From: Kibdelosporangium aridum
GTDB lineage: Bacteria > Actinomycetota > Actinomycetes > Mycobacteriales > Pseudonocardiaceae
Length of the DNA: 64,000 nucleotides
Reading direction: 5' to 3'
Assembly (NCBI RefSeq): GCF_900176515.1
Contig: NZ_FWXV01000003.1
Coordinates: forward strand, 124,001-188,000
The notes beneath the pieces are model-generated. The model saw only the letters and a list, made by a program, of their open reading frames with translations, was not told where the DNA came from and did not search any database. Both the position numbers and the translations under genes were made by a program. How positions within the stretch are numbered: the stretch's first letter is position 1; each line of letters opens with the position of its first letter. Below, one piece after another: positions 7,186 through 15,497 of this stretch.

Positions 7186-8775
7186 ATGGACATCGTGTTC
7201 CGCGGGGCGACGGTGGTCGACGGCACCGGCGCTCAGCGATACCAGGCGGACGTCGGGTTACAGTCCGGGCGGATCGCCGAGATCGCGACCGGCCGACGAC
7301 TGGACGGCACGCGCGTGATCGACGCGCAGGGCCTCGTCCTCGCGCCCGGGTTCATCGACATGCACTCCCATTCGGACCTCCAGGTCCTGGCCAAGCCGGA
7401 CCACCTGGCCAAGGTCTCCCAAGGCGTGACCAGCGAGGTCTACGGCCAGGACGGCCTGTCGTACGCACCGGTCAACGACGAGACCCTGGCCGGGCTGCGT
7501 GCACAGCTGGCCGGGTGGAACGACGACCCGCCCGGGTTCGACTGGAACTGGCGCAGTGTCGGCGAATACCTCGACCGCCTGGATCAGGGCATCGCGGTGA
7601 ACGCGGCCTATCTGCTGCCGCAGGGCACGATCCGGATGATGGTCGTCGGCTGGGAAGCCCGGCCGCCTTCCGAGTCCGAAATGGACGAAATGAAGCGGGT
7701 CGTCGCGCAAGGCCTCCAGGAAGGCGCGATGGGCCTGTCCTCCGGCCTGACCTACACACCGGGGATGTACGCGGACACCGCGGAACTCGTGGCGTTGTGC
7801 GAGGTCGCGGGCAAACTCGGCGGGTACTACAGCCCGCACCACCGCAGCTATGGCGCGGGTGCGCTGGAGGCGTACGCCGAAATGGTCGACGTCTCCCGGC
7901 GGTCCGGCTGCCCGCTGCACCTGGCGCACGCCACGATGAACTTCCCGGTCAACAAGGGCCGAGGCGTCGAGCTGCTTGCCTTGCTGGACGAGGCAATCGC
8001 CGACGGGTGCGACATCACCCTCGACACGTATCCCTATCTGCCTGGCGCGACTTATCTCTCAGCGCTGCTGCCGAGCTGGTCGACCGAAGGCGGACCGGAT
8101 GCGGCGATCGCGCGGATGTCCGACCCCGATACTCGCGAACGCATCCGTGCCGACATTGAGGAAAACGGGTCCGACGGCTGCCACGGCGTTCCCGTCGACT
8201 GGGACTCCATCGAGATCAACGGCGTACGCAAGGACTCGAACGTGCACCTCGTCGGGCACAGCGTCGCCGAGTCGGCTCGCATGGCCGGGCGGCCGCCCTC
8301 GGAGCTGTACTTCGACGTGTTGATCGACGAGCGGATGGGTACCTCGTGCCTGATGCACGTGGGCCACGAGGACAACGTCCGGGCGATCATGAAACACCCG
8401 GCGCACACAGGCGGCAGCGACGGAATCCTCGTCGGCGAACGCCCACATCCGCGTGCATGGGGGACGTTCCCTCGATACCTCGCGCGCTATGTCCGTGAGC
8501 TGGGCATTCTCGACCTCGAGGAGTGCGTCGCGCACCTGACCGGCCGGGCTGCCAATCGCTTGCGCCTCAACGACCGCGGCCTGATCCGGGAGGGCTACGC
8601 CGCTGATCTCGTGCTGTTCGACCCCGAGACCGTCGCCGACACCGCGACGTACGACAACCCACGGCAAGTCGCGACCGGTATCCCGTACGTGCTGGTCAAC
8701 GGCGTGCCGGTGATCGATGACGGTACTCACACGGGCGCGACGCCCGGCCATTCACTGCGTAACCCTGGAGTCTGA
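7186..8775 (+). CDS. Amidohydrolase, N-acyl-D-amino-acid deacylase family; possible N-acetylglucosaminate deacetylase
   Basis: 529 residues, usual for D-aminoacylases. The N-terminal small beta domain precedes the metal motif MHSHSD (His60, His62, Asp64). Later His ligands lie in YYSPHHRS, LAHATMNF and MHVGHEDN, and TGGSDGILVG matches the family's catalytic Asp region. The chemistry is zinc-dependent deacylation of an N-acylated D-amino acid. In context I infer removal of acetate from N-acetyl-D-glucosaminate to feed the upstream deaminase. A GGGGAG ribosome site lies seven bases before the ATG, and the gap to the deaminase is 12 bases. Confidence 0.88.
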   Translation: MDIVFRGATVVDGTGAQRYQADVGLQSGRIAEIATGRRLDGTRVIDAQGLVLAPGFIDMHSHSDLQVLAKPDHLAKVSQGVTSEVYGQDGLSYAPVNDETLAGLRAQLAGWNDDPPGFDWNWRSVGEYLDRLDQGIAVNAAYLLPQGTIRMMVVGWEARPPSESEMDEMKRVVAQGLQEGAMGLSSGLTYTPGMYADTAELVALCEVAGKLGGYYSPHHRSYGAGALEAYAEMVDVSRRSGCPLHLAHATMNFPVNKGRGVELLALLDEAIADGCDITLDTYPYLPGATYLSALLPSWSTEGGPDAAIARMSDPDTRERIRADIEENGSDGCHGVPVDWDSIEINGVRKDSNVHLVGHSVAESARMAGRPPSELYFDVLIDERMGTSCLMHVGHEDNVRAIMKHPAHTGGSDGILVGERPHPRAWGTFPRYLARYVRELGILDLEECVAHLTGRAANRLRLNDRGLIREGYAADLVLFDPETVADTATYDNPRQVATGIPYVLVNGVPVIDDGTHTGATPGHSLRNPGV

Positions 8776-8778
8776 GTA

Positions 8779-9420
8779 ATGGATCTCATCGCCGAGCTGA
8801 AGGCGTGGCGCTCACTCTGCATTATCAGAGCTCCGCAGATCGCCGACCCCGCCGGACTGGGCAAGACCCTGGTCGAAGCGGGACTGCCGATCGTGGAGTT
8901 CTCGTTCACCACGCCGAACGCGCCCCGGCTGATGGAGCAGGCGGCCAAAGTGGACGGCCTGATCCTCGGCGCGGGCACGGTGATGACCGAGCAGGACGCC
9001 CGCGACGCGATCAACGCGGGCGCGAAGTTCCTGCTCACCCCCGGACTGCGGCCCAAGGTGGCCGCCGAGGCCGTCCGGCAGGGCGTGCCCGTCGTGCTCG
9101 GGGCGATGACCCCGACCGAAGTGGCTGACGCTGTGGACATGGGCGCCACAGCGGTCAAGGTGTTCCCGGCGGCCAGGCTGGGTCCGGCGTACTTCAAGGA
9201 CCTGCACGGCCCCTACCCGGGCACGCCACTGGTGGCGACCGGCGGCCTGAACGCCGCCAACGCCGCGGAGTACCTGGAAGCCGGCGCGCTCGCGGTCACC
9301 GCGGGCTCCGGCGTGGTCTCCCCCGCACTGGCCGCCGAGTCGCGGCTGGACGAGATCGGCCTGCGGGCACGGGAGTTCGTCGACGCGGTCGCAACGGCAC
9401 GCGTCACTGAGAAGAACTGA
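8779..9420 (+). CDS. eda: KHG/KDPG-type aldolase
   Basis: 213 residues of the class I KDPG/KHG aldolase family. It has the catalytic Glu in IVEFSFTTP (Glu40), the substrate-binding GAGTVMT and the Schiff-base Lys in TAVKVFPA. The reaction proposed is cleavage of 2-keto-3-deoxy-6-phosphogluconate to pyruvate and glyceraldehyde-3-phosphate. Three bases separate it from the deacylase stop. With the divergent KDG kinase it completes a route from a 2-amino sugar acid to central metabolism. Confidence 0.93.
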   Translation: MDLIAELKAWRSLCIIRAPQIADPAGLGKTLVEAGLPIVEFSFTTPNAPRLMEQAAKVDGLILGAGTVMTEQDARDAINAGAKFLLTPGLRPKVAAEAVRQGVPVVLGAMTPTEVADAVDMGATAVKVFPAARLGPAYFKDLHGPYPGTPLVATGGLNAANAAEYLEAGALAVTAGSGVVSPALAAESRLDEIGLRAREFVDAVATARVTEKN

Positions 9421-9432
9421 GGGAGCAGTCCA

Positions 9433-10845
9433 ATGGTGGACTGGTTGCAACACACGACGGGTGGGCTGCTGCTGCTCGCCGCGGCCGGTATCGCGCTGCT
9501 GCTGGCGATGATCATATGGTGGAAGGTCGAGCCTTTCATCGCACTGCTGATCGTCGGCGTCGGCACCGCGCTGGCCGCGGGCATCCCGGTGGAGACGCTG
9601 GTCGGTTCCATCCAGTCGAGCAACGCGGGATCGCTGATCGAGACCGGGTTCGGCAACATCCTCGGCCATATCGCCGTGATCATCGGGATGGGTACGTTCC
9701 TCGGCGCCATCCTCGAGGCATCCGGTGGCGCGCAGGTGCTGACCCGGAAACTGTTGCAGGCGGTCGGCGAGAAACGCGCCGCGCTCGCGATGGGCCTGGC
9801 CGGGCTGATCTTCGGTATCCCGGTCTTCTTCGACATCGGCATCTTCGTGCTCGCGCCGCTGGTGTACGTGGTGGCCAAGCAGTCCGGCAAGTCGATCCTG
9901 TTGTTCTGCCTGCCGTTGCTGGCCGGTCTGTCGGTCACGCACGCGTTCCTGCCGCCGCACCCCGGTCCGGTGGCTGCGGCGGGTCTGCTGGGGGTCGGGC
10001 TCGGCTGGGTGATCCTGTTCGGCGCGATCTGCGCGATTCCCGCGTGGGCCGTGGGTCTGTGGTTCTCCAACTGGATCGGCAACCGGATCCACATCGAGGT
10101 GCCGGAGGAGATGCTCGAGGCCGCCAAGGTCCACGACGACAAGCCGGGCACCGCGACGGCACCCACGAAGACCGAGCCGAAGCTCGGCACGGTCGTCTCG
10201 ATCATCGCGATCCCGTTGGTGCTCATCCTGATCGGCACATTCGGCAGCATCGCGCTGCCGAGGCACTCGTTCGCCGCCGGTGTCGCCACGTTCTTCGGCA
10301 CGCCCGCCATCGCGCTGACCATCTCGGTGCTGCTGGCGTTCTGGCTGCTCGGCTACCGCCGTGGGATGACCCGCAGCCAGGTGTCCACGATCGCCAACGC
10401 CTCGCTCAAGCCGGTCGCGATGATCCTGCTTGTCGTCGGCGCTGGTGCGTTCTACGGCCGTGTGCTGACCGTCAGCGGGATCGGCAAGGCCGTGCAGTCG
10501 TCGCTCGCGGACATCGGCTTGCCGGTGCTCGTCGCGGCGTATCTGATTTCGTGTGGTCTGCGGATCGCACAGGGCTCGGCCACCGCGGCGATCGCCGCGT
10601 CGGCGGCCATCATCGGCCCGACAATCGCGAACGCGGGTTACACGCAACCACAACTGGCGCTCATCGTCGCCGCCATCTGCGCCGGTTCGATCATCGCCTC
10701 GCACGTCAACGACGGCGGGTTCTGGATCGTGTCCCGGTACTTCGGCATATCCGTGAAGGACACGCTGAAAACCTGGACAGTGCTGGAAACCATCTTGTCC
10801 GTGGTCGGTTTCCTGGTGGCCGCGGTCTTGATGATCTTCATCTGA
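9433..10845 (+). CDS. GntP family sugar-acid:proton symporter
   Basis: 470 residues, nearly all hydrophobic, with about 12-14 membrane helices and one hydrophilic loop near residues 225-255. GntP features include NILGHIAVIIGMGTFLGAIL, the conserved PPHPGPVAAAG and the C-terminal SHVNDGGFW. GntP permeases import gluconate-like acids by proton symport. In this operon the cargo is probably an aldonic acid such as N-acetylglucosaminate or glucosaminate (inference from neighbours). A GGGAG ribosome site precedes the ATG, with a 12-base gap from the aldolase. Confidence 0.93.
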   Translation: MVDWLQHTTGGLLLLAAAGIALLLAMIIWWKVEPFIALLIVGVGTALAAGIPVETLVGSIQSSNAGSLIETGFGNILGHIAVIIGMGTFLGAILEASGGAQVLTRKLLQAVGEKRAALAMGLAGLIFGIPVFFDIGIFVLAPLVYVVAKQSGKSILLFCLPLLAGLSVTHAFLPPHPGPVAAAGLLGVGLGWVILFGAICAIPAWAVGLWFSNWIGNRIHIEVPEEMLEAAKVHDDKPGTATAPTKTEPKLGTVVSIIAIPLVLILIGTFGSIALPRHSFAAGVATFFGTPAIALTISVLLAFWLLGYRRGMTRSQVSTIANASLKPVAMILLVVGAGAFYGRVLTVSGIGKAVQSSLADIGLPVLVAAYLISCGLRIAQGSATAAIAASAAIIGPTIANAGYTQPQLALIVAAICAGSIIASHVNDGGFWIVSRYFGISVKDTLKTWTVLETILSVVGFLVAAVLMIFI

Positions 10846-10872
10846 CGCCCTGCACAGAGAGGATCTCCACAG

Positions 10873-11988
10873 GTGACAGACGGTTTGAATCGGCGTGCGT
10901 TTCTTGGCGCCGCGGGAGTTGGCGGGTTGATGCTGGCGACGGGGGTCCCAGCTTCGGCACACGGGAGAAACGTGTCCACTGTGTACATCGGCAGTTTCAC
11001 CAGCTGGGGCCCGCCGGTCGGGCCTGGTTTCTCGGTCGGCACGGTCGATTCCGTGTCCGGCAAGCTCACCCTGACCGGCGGTGTCCCAGGGATCGTGGAC
11101 CCGTCGTGGTTCACGTACTCGCGGGACGGCCGGGTGCTGTACTCGACGATCGAGTCAGATCCCGGCAAGATCACCGCGTACACGATCGTCGACGCGCAAC
11201 GGCCGAAGGTGCTCAACTCGGTCAACGTGGGCGGCGCACACCCGACGCACATCAGCATCCACGGCAAGTACATCCTGGCCGCCAACTACGGCAGCGGCAG
11301 CGTTTCAGTGCTGTCGCTGCAGGCTGACGGCCGCGTTGGCGCGGTGACCGATGTCGTCAAGCACACCGGGGAGCGCGCACCCCACGCGCACCAGGTCGTG
11401 ACCGACCCGAGTGGACGGTGGATAGTCGCCGTCGACCTGGGTGCGGACTCGGTGTACGTGTACAGCCTCGACAACGCCGGGAAGTTGAAGCTGAACCAGC
11501 AGCTCAAGCTGCCGGCCGGGCTTGGCCCGCGGCACCTGGCGTTCCACCCGAACGGCCGGTACGCCTACATCCTCGGTGAGTTGCGGTCGGAAGTGACCGT
11601 GGCGGCCTGGGACGCGGCGACCGGGAAGTTCACGCCCGGCCAGGTGATCAGCACTCTTGGCGACGCGAAGCCGCCGGAGAACTACCCCGGCGAGATCGAG
11701 GTGTCGCCCGACGGCCGGTTCGTCTACGCCTCCAACCGGGGGCACGACACCCTGGCCACGTTCGTCGTCGGCGAGCAGGGCAAATCGCTGGCGTTCGCCA
11801 GCACGACACCGACGGGTGGCGTGTGGCCTCGTCACTTCACACTGCATCCGGCGGGTAACTGGGTGTACGTGTCGAATCAGCGCAGCGGCACAGTCAACTG
11901 GCTGCCGCGTGACCCCGGCACCGGAAAACTCGGCACGTCAGCGGGTTCGGTGCAGGTGAACAACGTCGGCATCGTTTCCTTCAAGTAA
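10873..11988 (+). CDS. Tat-exported seven-bladed beta-propeller lactonase
   Basis: 371 residues. NRRAFLGAAGVGG at the N-terminus is a twin-arginine signal followed by an Ala-rich cleavage region ending ASAHG, so export in a folded state is expected. The rest shows lactonase (6-phosphogluconolactonase-like) propeller repeats with PSWFTYSRDGRVLYS, GGAHPTHISIHGKYI, GPRHLAFHPNGRYAY and WPRHFTLHPAGNWVY. Members open sugar lactones. An exported form cannot act on cytosolic 6-phosphogluconolactone, so an extracytoplasmic aldono-lactone is more likely. GTG start, last gene of the operon, followed by a strong hairpin. Confidence 0.85.
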   Translation: MTDGLNRRAFLGAAGVGGLMLATGVPASAHGRNVSTVYIGSFTSWGPPVGPGFSVGTVDSVSGKLTLTGGVPGIVDPSWFTYSRDGRVLYSTIESDPGKITAYTIVDAQRPKVLNSVNVGGAHPTHISIHGKYILAANYGSGSVSVLSLQADGRVGAVTDVVKHTGERAPHAHQVVTDPSGRWIVAVDLGADSVYVYSLDNAGKLKLNQQLKLPAGLGPRHLAFHPNGRYAYILGELRSEVTVAAWDAATGKFTPGQVISTLGDAKPPENYPGEIEVSPDGRFVYASNRGHDTLATFVVGEQGKSLAFASTTPTGGVWPRHFTLHPAGNWVYVSNQRSGTVNWLPRDPGTGKLGTSAGSVQVNNVGIVSFK

Positions 11989-11995
11989 CTTTCCG

Positions 11996-12029
11996 CCCCC
12001 GTGGCCGCGCTTCGGCGCGGTCACGGGGG
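11996..12029 (+). terminator. Strong hairpin terminator after the lactonase gene
   Basis: A 15-base-pair stem (one G-U pair) closes on a TTCG tetraloop seven bases after the lactonase stop codon. There is no long T-run, as is common in high-GC actinobacteria. It separates the sugar-acid operon from the das-like operon. Confidence 0.85.
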
Positions 12030-12043
12030 TTCATTCGTCGCGC

Positions 12044-12059
12044 ATTGGTTTAGACCCTT
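12044..12059. promoter_or_regulatory. dre-like operator (candidate DasR site)
   Basis: ATTGGTTTAGACCCTT closely matches the core TGGTCTAGACCA of DasR-responsive elements known in streptomycetes: a GGT/ACC inverted repeat around a central TAGA. It sits directly over the -35 of the candidate promoter for the das-like operon. Binding by a DasR orthologue, absent from this window, is inference. Confidence 0.55.
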
Positions 12060-12086
12060 GTGCCGGGCAATTGTCCGTTCTAGCAT
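12058..12086 (+). promoter_or_regulatory. Candidate promoter of the das-like operon
   Basis: TTGTGC (12058-12063) and TAGCAT (12081-12086) are separated by 17 bases and lie about 55 bases upstream of the binding-protein start. The -35 overlaps the end of the dre-like site, consistent with repression by steric block. Confidence 0.4.
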
Positions 12087-12140
12087 CGCTCCATTGCCTC
12101 ACGTGAAACGCGCGTTGCATCAGACGCAACCGGAGGAACG

Positions 12141-13451
12141 ATGAAGATCAAAGGTGTGCTGGCTGCAGCCGCTGTAGGAGTGTTAGTCGTCGCGTGTGGA
12201 CCACCGCAGGCGCAGAACAACCAGCCGCAGCAGACCGGCAACGCCGGTCAGCCCGTCGGCGAGATGACCGGCGAGTTGAAGGTGTGGCTGTTCCAGGAAG
12301 CCAACAACGCGCCGAAGGAAGCCGTGGTCAACGAGGCCAAGCAGGAGTTCGAGGCGGCGCACCAGGGAGTCAAGGTCACCGTCGAGTACCTGCCGGTTGA
12401 CGGCCGCGCGACGCGGTTCAACGGTGCCTTCAACGACAAGAACTCCTCCCCCGATGTGGCCGAGTTCGGCAACACGGACCTCGCGGGCTACACCGCGTCC
12501 AACGGTTTCGCCGACCTGACGGCCGATCTGGGGGCGTGGGCGGACAGCAAGGACCTCATCCCGTCCGTCGTGGACACCGCGAAGGTGAAGGGCAAGACGT
12601 ACGGGATCCCTTGGTACACCGGCACTCGCGCGCTTTACTACCGGACCGACGTGTTCACCGAGCTCGGCCTGCAGCCGCCGAAGACCCTGGCCGAGCTGAC
12701 CGACACGGCCCGCAAGATCCGCCAGGCCAAGCCGGACCTGTACGGCATCGCCGTCGGCGGCAAGTACATCTACGCCGCTTTCCCGTACATCTGGGCCAAC
12801 GGTGGCGATCTGGCCAAACAGGACGGTGACAAGTGGACTTCGGCGCTGACCACCCCGCAGGCGCGTGACGGCCTGCGTCAGTACGCCGAACTGCTGAAGG
12901 ACGACATCTGTCCGCCGTCGGCATGTGCCCAGCTGACCGGCAGCCAGTCGGTCGCCCAGTTCGCCGGTGGCAAGGCAGGCATGACGATCGGCGGCGACTT
13001 CAACCGCAAGGCCGTGGAAGCGGGCACGGTGAAGGGCAAGTACGCCGTGGTTCCGTTGCCGGGCAAGGATGCCGGTTCGACGGCTCCGGCGTTCGCCGGT
13101 GGCAACCTGCTCGGTGTGTTCGGTGCGAGCAAGAAGCACACGCTGTCGCTGGAGTTCATCAAGCTGTTGGGCGGCAAGAAGTACCAGCAGAAGATGTACA
13201 CCGCGATGGGCAACCTGCCGACGTTCAAGGACGTTCAGGAGCAGGTGGCCAGCACGGACAAGTTCGTCGAGCCGTTCGTCAAGACCGCGCAGGCGGGCAC
13301 GAAGTTCGTCCCGGCGACGCCGGCGTGGACCAAGATCGACGCGCAGAACATCATCCCGACCGCGATCCAGCAGGTCGCCACGGGCGGCCAGTCGGTCGAC
13401 GCGGCGACGGACGCGGCCGCATCCGAGATGAACAAGGCCTTCGGTAGCTGA
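12141..13451 (+). CDS. dasA: ABC transporter sugar-binding lipoprotein, DasA-like
   Basis: 436 residues. A lipoprotein signal with lipobox LVVAC (Cys19) is followed by a Gln/Asn-rich linker and a family 1 extracellular solute-binding fold (LKVWLFQEANN, DVAEFGNTDLAGY, YGIPWYTGTRALYYRTD). It should capture an oligosaccharide outside the membrane and deliver it to the two permeases. The order binding protein, two permeases, then GH20 matches dasABC-dasD of streptomycetes, which import chitobiose. With the dre-like site this favours GlcNAc oligomers. An NgcE-type GlcNAc importer is the alternative. A GGAGG ribosome site is present. Confidence 0.8.
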   Translation: MKIKGVLAAAAVGVLVVACGPPQAQNNQPQQTGNAGQPVGEMTGELKVWLFQEANNAPKEAVVNEAKQEFEAAHQGVKVTVEYLPVDGRATRFNGAFNDKNSSPDVAEFGNTDLAGYTASNGFADLTADLGAWADSKDLIPSVVDTAKVKGKTYGIPWYTGTRALYYRTDVFTELGLQPPKTLAELTDTARKIRQAKPDLYGIAVGGKYIYAAFPYIWANGGDLAKQDGDKWTSALTTPQARDGLRQYAELLKDDICPPSACAQLTGSQSVAQFAGGKAGMTIGGDFNRKAVEAGTVKGKYAVVPLPGKDAGSTAPAFAGGNLLGVFGASKKHTLSLEFIKLLGGKKYQQKMYTAMGNLPTFKDVQEQVASTDKFVEPFVKTAQAGTKFVPATPAWTKIDAQNIIPTAIQQVATGGQSVDAATDAAASEMNKAFGS

Positions 13452-14392
13452 TGACGACGCAAATCGCCCCTGTGGTGCCGGAGGTTGTTCCGGCACCACA
13501 GCGGCCTGTCCGCAAGAAGCGCGAGGGCCGGGCGGCATTGGTCTACCTGCTGCCCGCGGGGATCCTGCTGCTGGCGCTGATGGCATATCCGCTGTACCAA
13601 CTGGTGCAGATATCGCTGTACGAATACAACCAGCCACAAGCCAGCGGCGCGGAACCGTTGGTGTTCATCGGGCTCGATAATTATCTGGAACTGTTCGGCG
13701 ACGACCAGTTCTGGTCAGTGCTGGTGTCAACGGTGCTGTTCGCCGCGGTGTGCGTGGTCGGCAGCCTGCTCGTCGGGACCGGGCTCGCGATCCTGGCGAC
13801 CCGGGTGCGCACGCTGCCCCGGATGCTGCTTTTCTTTGCGGCGCTGGGGGCCTGGGCGACTCCGGCGATGGCCGGTTCGTACATCTGGCTGTTCCTGTTC
13901 GACGCGGACTTCGGCGTGGTCAACGAAATCCTCGGGATGCAAGGGCATTCGTGGACCTTCGACCGGCTTTCGGCGTTCGGTCTGGTGGCGGCCGAGGTGA
14001 TCTGGTGCTCGTTCCCGTTCGTGATGATGACGATGTACGCCGGAATCAAGAACATCTCGACGGAGATCATCGAAGCCGCGCAGCTGGACGGCGCGACGTG
14101 GCGGCGGACCGCGACGCAGGTGATCCTGCCGATCCTGAAGCCGCTGATCGTGATCGCGACGATCCAGTCGATCATCTGGGACTTCAAGATCTTCACGCAG
14201 ATCTACGTGATGACGAACGGCGGTGGCCTGGCAGGCCAGAACCTCGTGTTGAACGTCTACACGTATCAGAAGGCGTTCGCCGGTGAGGAATACGGTCTCG
14301 GTGCGGCCATCGGTGTGGTGATGACGGTGTTGCTGATGCTGATCACGGTGGTGTACCTGCGGACGCAGCGGAGGACCGGATGGCAACCGTGA
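13451..14392 (+). CDS. dasB: ABC sugar transporter permease 1 (MalF type), DasB-like
   Basis: 313 residues with six membrane helices. The cytoplasmic EAA loop reads EIIEAAQLDGATWRRTATQV, the docking site for the ATPase. The start ATG shares one base with the dasA stop (TGATG), so translation is coupled. No ATPase gene follows, as in das systems that share the multitasking ATPase MsiK. The hydrophilic N-terminus (about 30 residues, basic) is normal for MalF-like permeases of this clade. Confidence 0.88.
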   Translation: MTTQIAPVVPEVVPAPQRPVRKKREGRAALVYLLPAGILLLALMAYPLYQLVQISLYEYNQPQASGAEPLVFIGLDNYLELFGDDQFWSVLVSTVLFAAVCVVGSLLVGTGLAILATRVRTLPRMLLFFAALGAWATPAMAGSYIWLFLFDADFGVVNEILGMQGHSWTFDRLSAFGLVAAEVIWCSFPFVMMTMYAGIKNISTEIIEAAQLDGATWRRTATQVILPILKPLIVIATIQSIIWDFKIFTQIYVMTNGGGLAGQNLVLNVYTYQKAFAGEEYGLGAAIGVVMTVLLMLITVVYLRTQRRTGWQP

Positions 14393-14628
14393 TCGGACAA
14401 CTGCGGCAGGACGGCGCAGCATCGCCGCCGGCAGCGATGACCGCAGGCCGCACCTCGCGACCACCACGGCCAGCCACCCCACACCCCGCCACCGCCACCG
14501 CCATCGGCATCGGCATCGGCATCGGCATCGGCATCGGCACCGGCACCGGCACCGACCAAACAACAACCGAGAGCCGCTGCACCTGCTCGGCCACCATCAC
14601 CTCCCCCTTCAACTCGCGGAGGCCCTGA
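14380..14628 (+). CDS. Possible 82-residue low-complexity ORF between the two permease genes
   Basis: An ATG inside the end of the first permease gene, with a GGAGG site five bases upstream, opens an 82-residue frame whose TGA overlaps the ATG of the second permease. The product is Pro/Ala/Thr-rich with an alternating Ile-Gly tract from a hexamer repeat and resembles no family I know. Its first residues (MATVIGQLRQ) mimic those of the second permease (MATATIPLRK), and the DNA around both starts is similar. It may be an accidental frame in a duplicated start region. Spacing and coupling are the only support for expression. Confidence 0.35.
   Translation: MATVIGQLRQDGAASPPAAMTAGRTSRPPRPATPHPATATAIGIGIGIGIGIGTGTGTDQTTTESRCTCSATITSPFNSRRP
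14502..14548 (+). repeat. GGCATC/GGCACC hexanucleotide tandem repeat
   Basis: About eight consecutive copies of a six-base unit (GGCATC, grading into GGCACC) lie between the two permease genes. In the frame of the small ORF they encode alternating Ile-Gly then Thr-Gly. Copy-number change would not shift that frame but would alter the spacing between permease genes. Confidence 0.85.
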
Positions 14629-15497
14629 TGGCTACTGCCACCATCCCCCTGCGCAAGCCGCAGCGTCGCCCTGGCCGTCTCATTGCCGAGATCGCGTGCT
14701 GTGTCATCGCCGCTCTCGTTGCCGTCCCGCTTTACTGGATGGTCCTTTCCGCCTTCAAGCCCGCGGGCGAGATCCAGTCCGCCGCGCCATGGACCTTCGC
14801 GCCCAGCTTCGAAAGCTTCGAGCGAGTCCTCGACTCACAAGGCTTCGGCCGCTACTTCCTCAACAGCGCGATCGTCGCCCTGTGCGTGGTCGCCCTGTCG
14901 ATGCTGCTGTCGTTCCTCTCCGCGGTGGCGCTGACGCGGTTCCGGTTCAAGGGCCGGACCATCCTGCTGGTGATGTTGCTTGTCGCCCAAATGGTTCCGG
15001 TCGAGGCGCTGACCATTCCGTTGTTCTTCATGGTCCAGCAAGTCGGCGCGAGCGTGCCCGCGTTCGGGCTGAACCAGTTGGCACCGCTCGTTTTGGTGAA
15101 CCTCGCGTTCAGCTTGCCGTTCGCGATCTGGATGCTGCGCGGGTTCGTCGCCGCCGTCCCGGCCGAGCTGGAGGAGGCCGCCGCGTTGGACGGCGCGAGC
15201 CGGATGCGGTTCACGTGGCAGGTCCTCTTCCCGTTGGTCGCGCCGGGTCTTGTCGCGACGAGCGTGCTGGCGTTCATCCACGCGTGGAACGACTTCCTGT
15301 TCGCCCAGACGTTGATATTCTCGGACGTGGACAACCGCACGCTGCCCCAGGCGATGCGGGTGTTCTACAAACCGGAAGAGCTTGACTGGGGCGGAATCAT
15401 GGCTGGGGCGACGTTGATGACGATCCCGGTGCTGATCTTCTTCATCTTCGTCCAGCGGCACCTGGCGTCCGGACTCTCGGGAGCGGTCAAGGGATGA
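14628..15497 (+). CDS. dasC: ABC sugar transporter permease 2 (MalG type), DasC-like
   Basis: 289 residues with six membrane helices and an EAA loop ELEEAAALDGASRMRFTWQV. Its partner is the MalF-type permease upstream. The ATG has a GGAGG site five bases away. The gap of about 235 bases from the first permease is unusual, because other gene pairs in this operon touch or overlap. Its stop overlaps the GH20 start by four bases. Confidence 0.88.
   Translation: MATATIPLRKPQRRPGRLIAEIACCVIAALVAVPLYWMVLSAFKPAGEIQSAAPWTFAPSFESFERVLDSQGFGRYFLNSAIVALCVVALSMLLSFLSAVALTRFRFKGRTILLVMLLVAQMVPVEALTIPLFFMVQQVGASVPAFGLNQLAPLVLVNLAFSLPFAIWMLRGFVAAVPAELEEAAALDGASRMRFTWQVLFPLVAPGLVATSVLAFIHAWNDFLFAQTLIFSDVDNRTLPQAMRVFYKPEELDWGGIMAGATLMTIPVLIFFIFVQRHLASGLSGAVKG

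Noticed and set aside
14502..14548. Hexamer repeats considered as a CRISPR array or contingency locus
   Set aside because: There are no spacers, and a six-base unit cannot shift a frame, so classic phase variation does not apply. Kept only as a tandem repeat.
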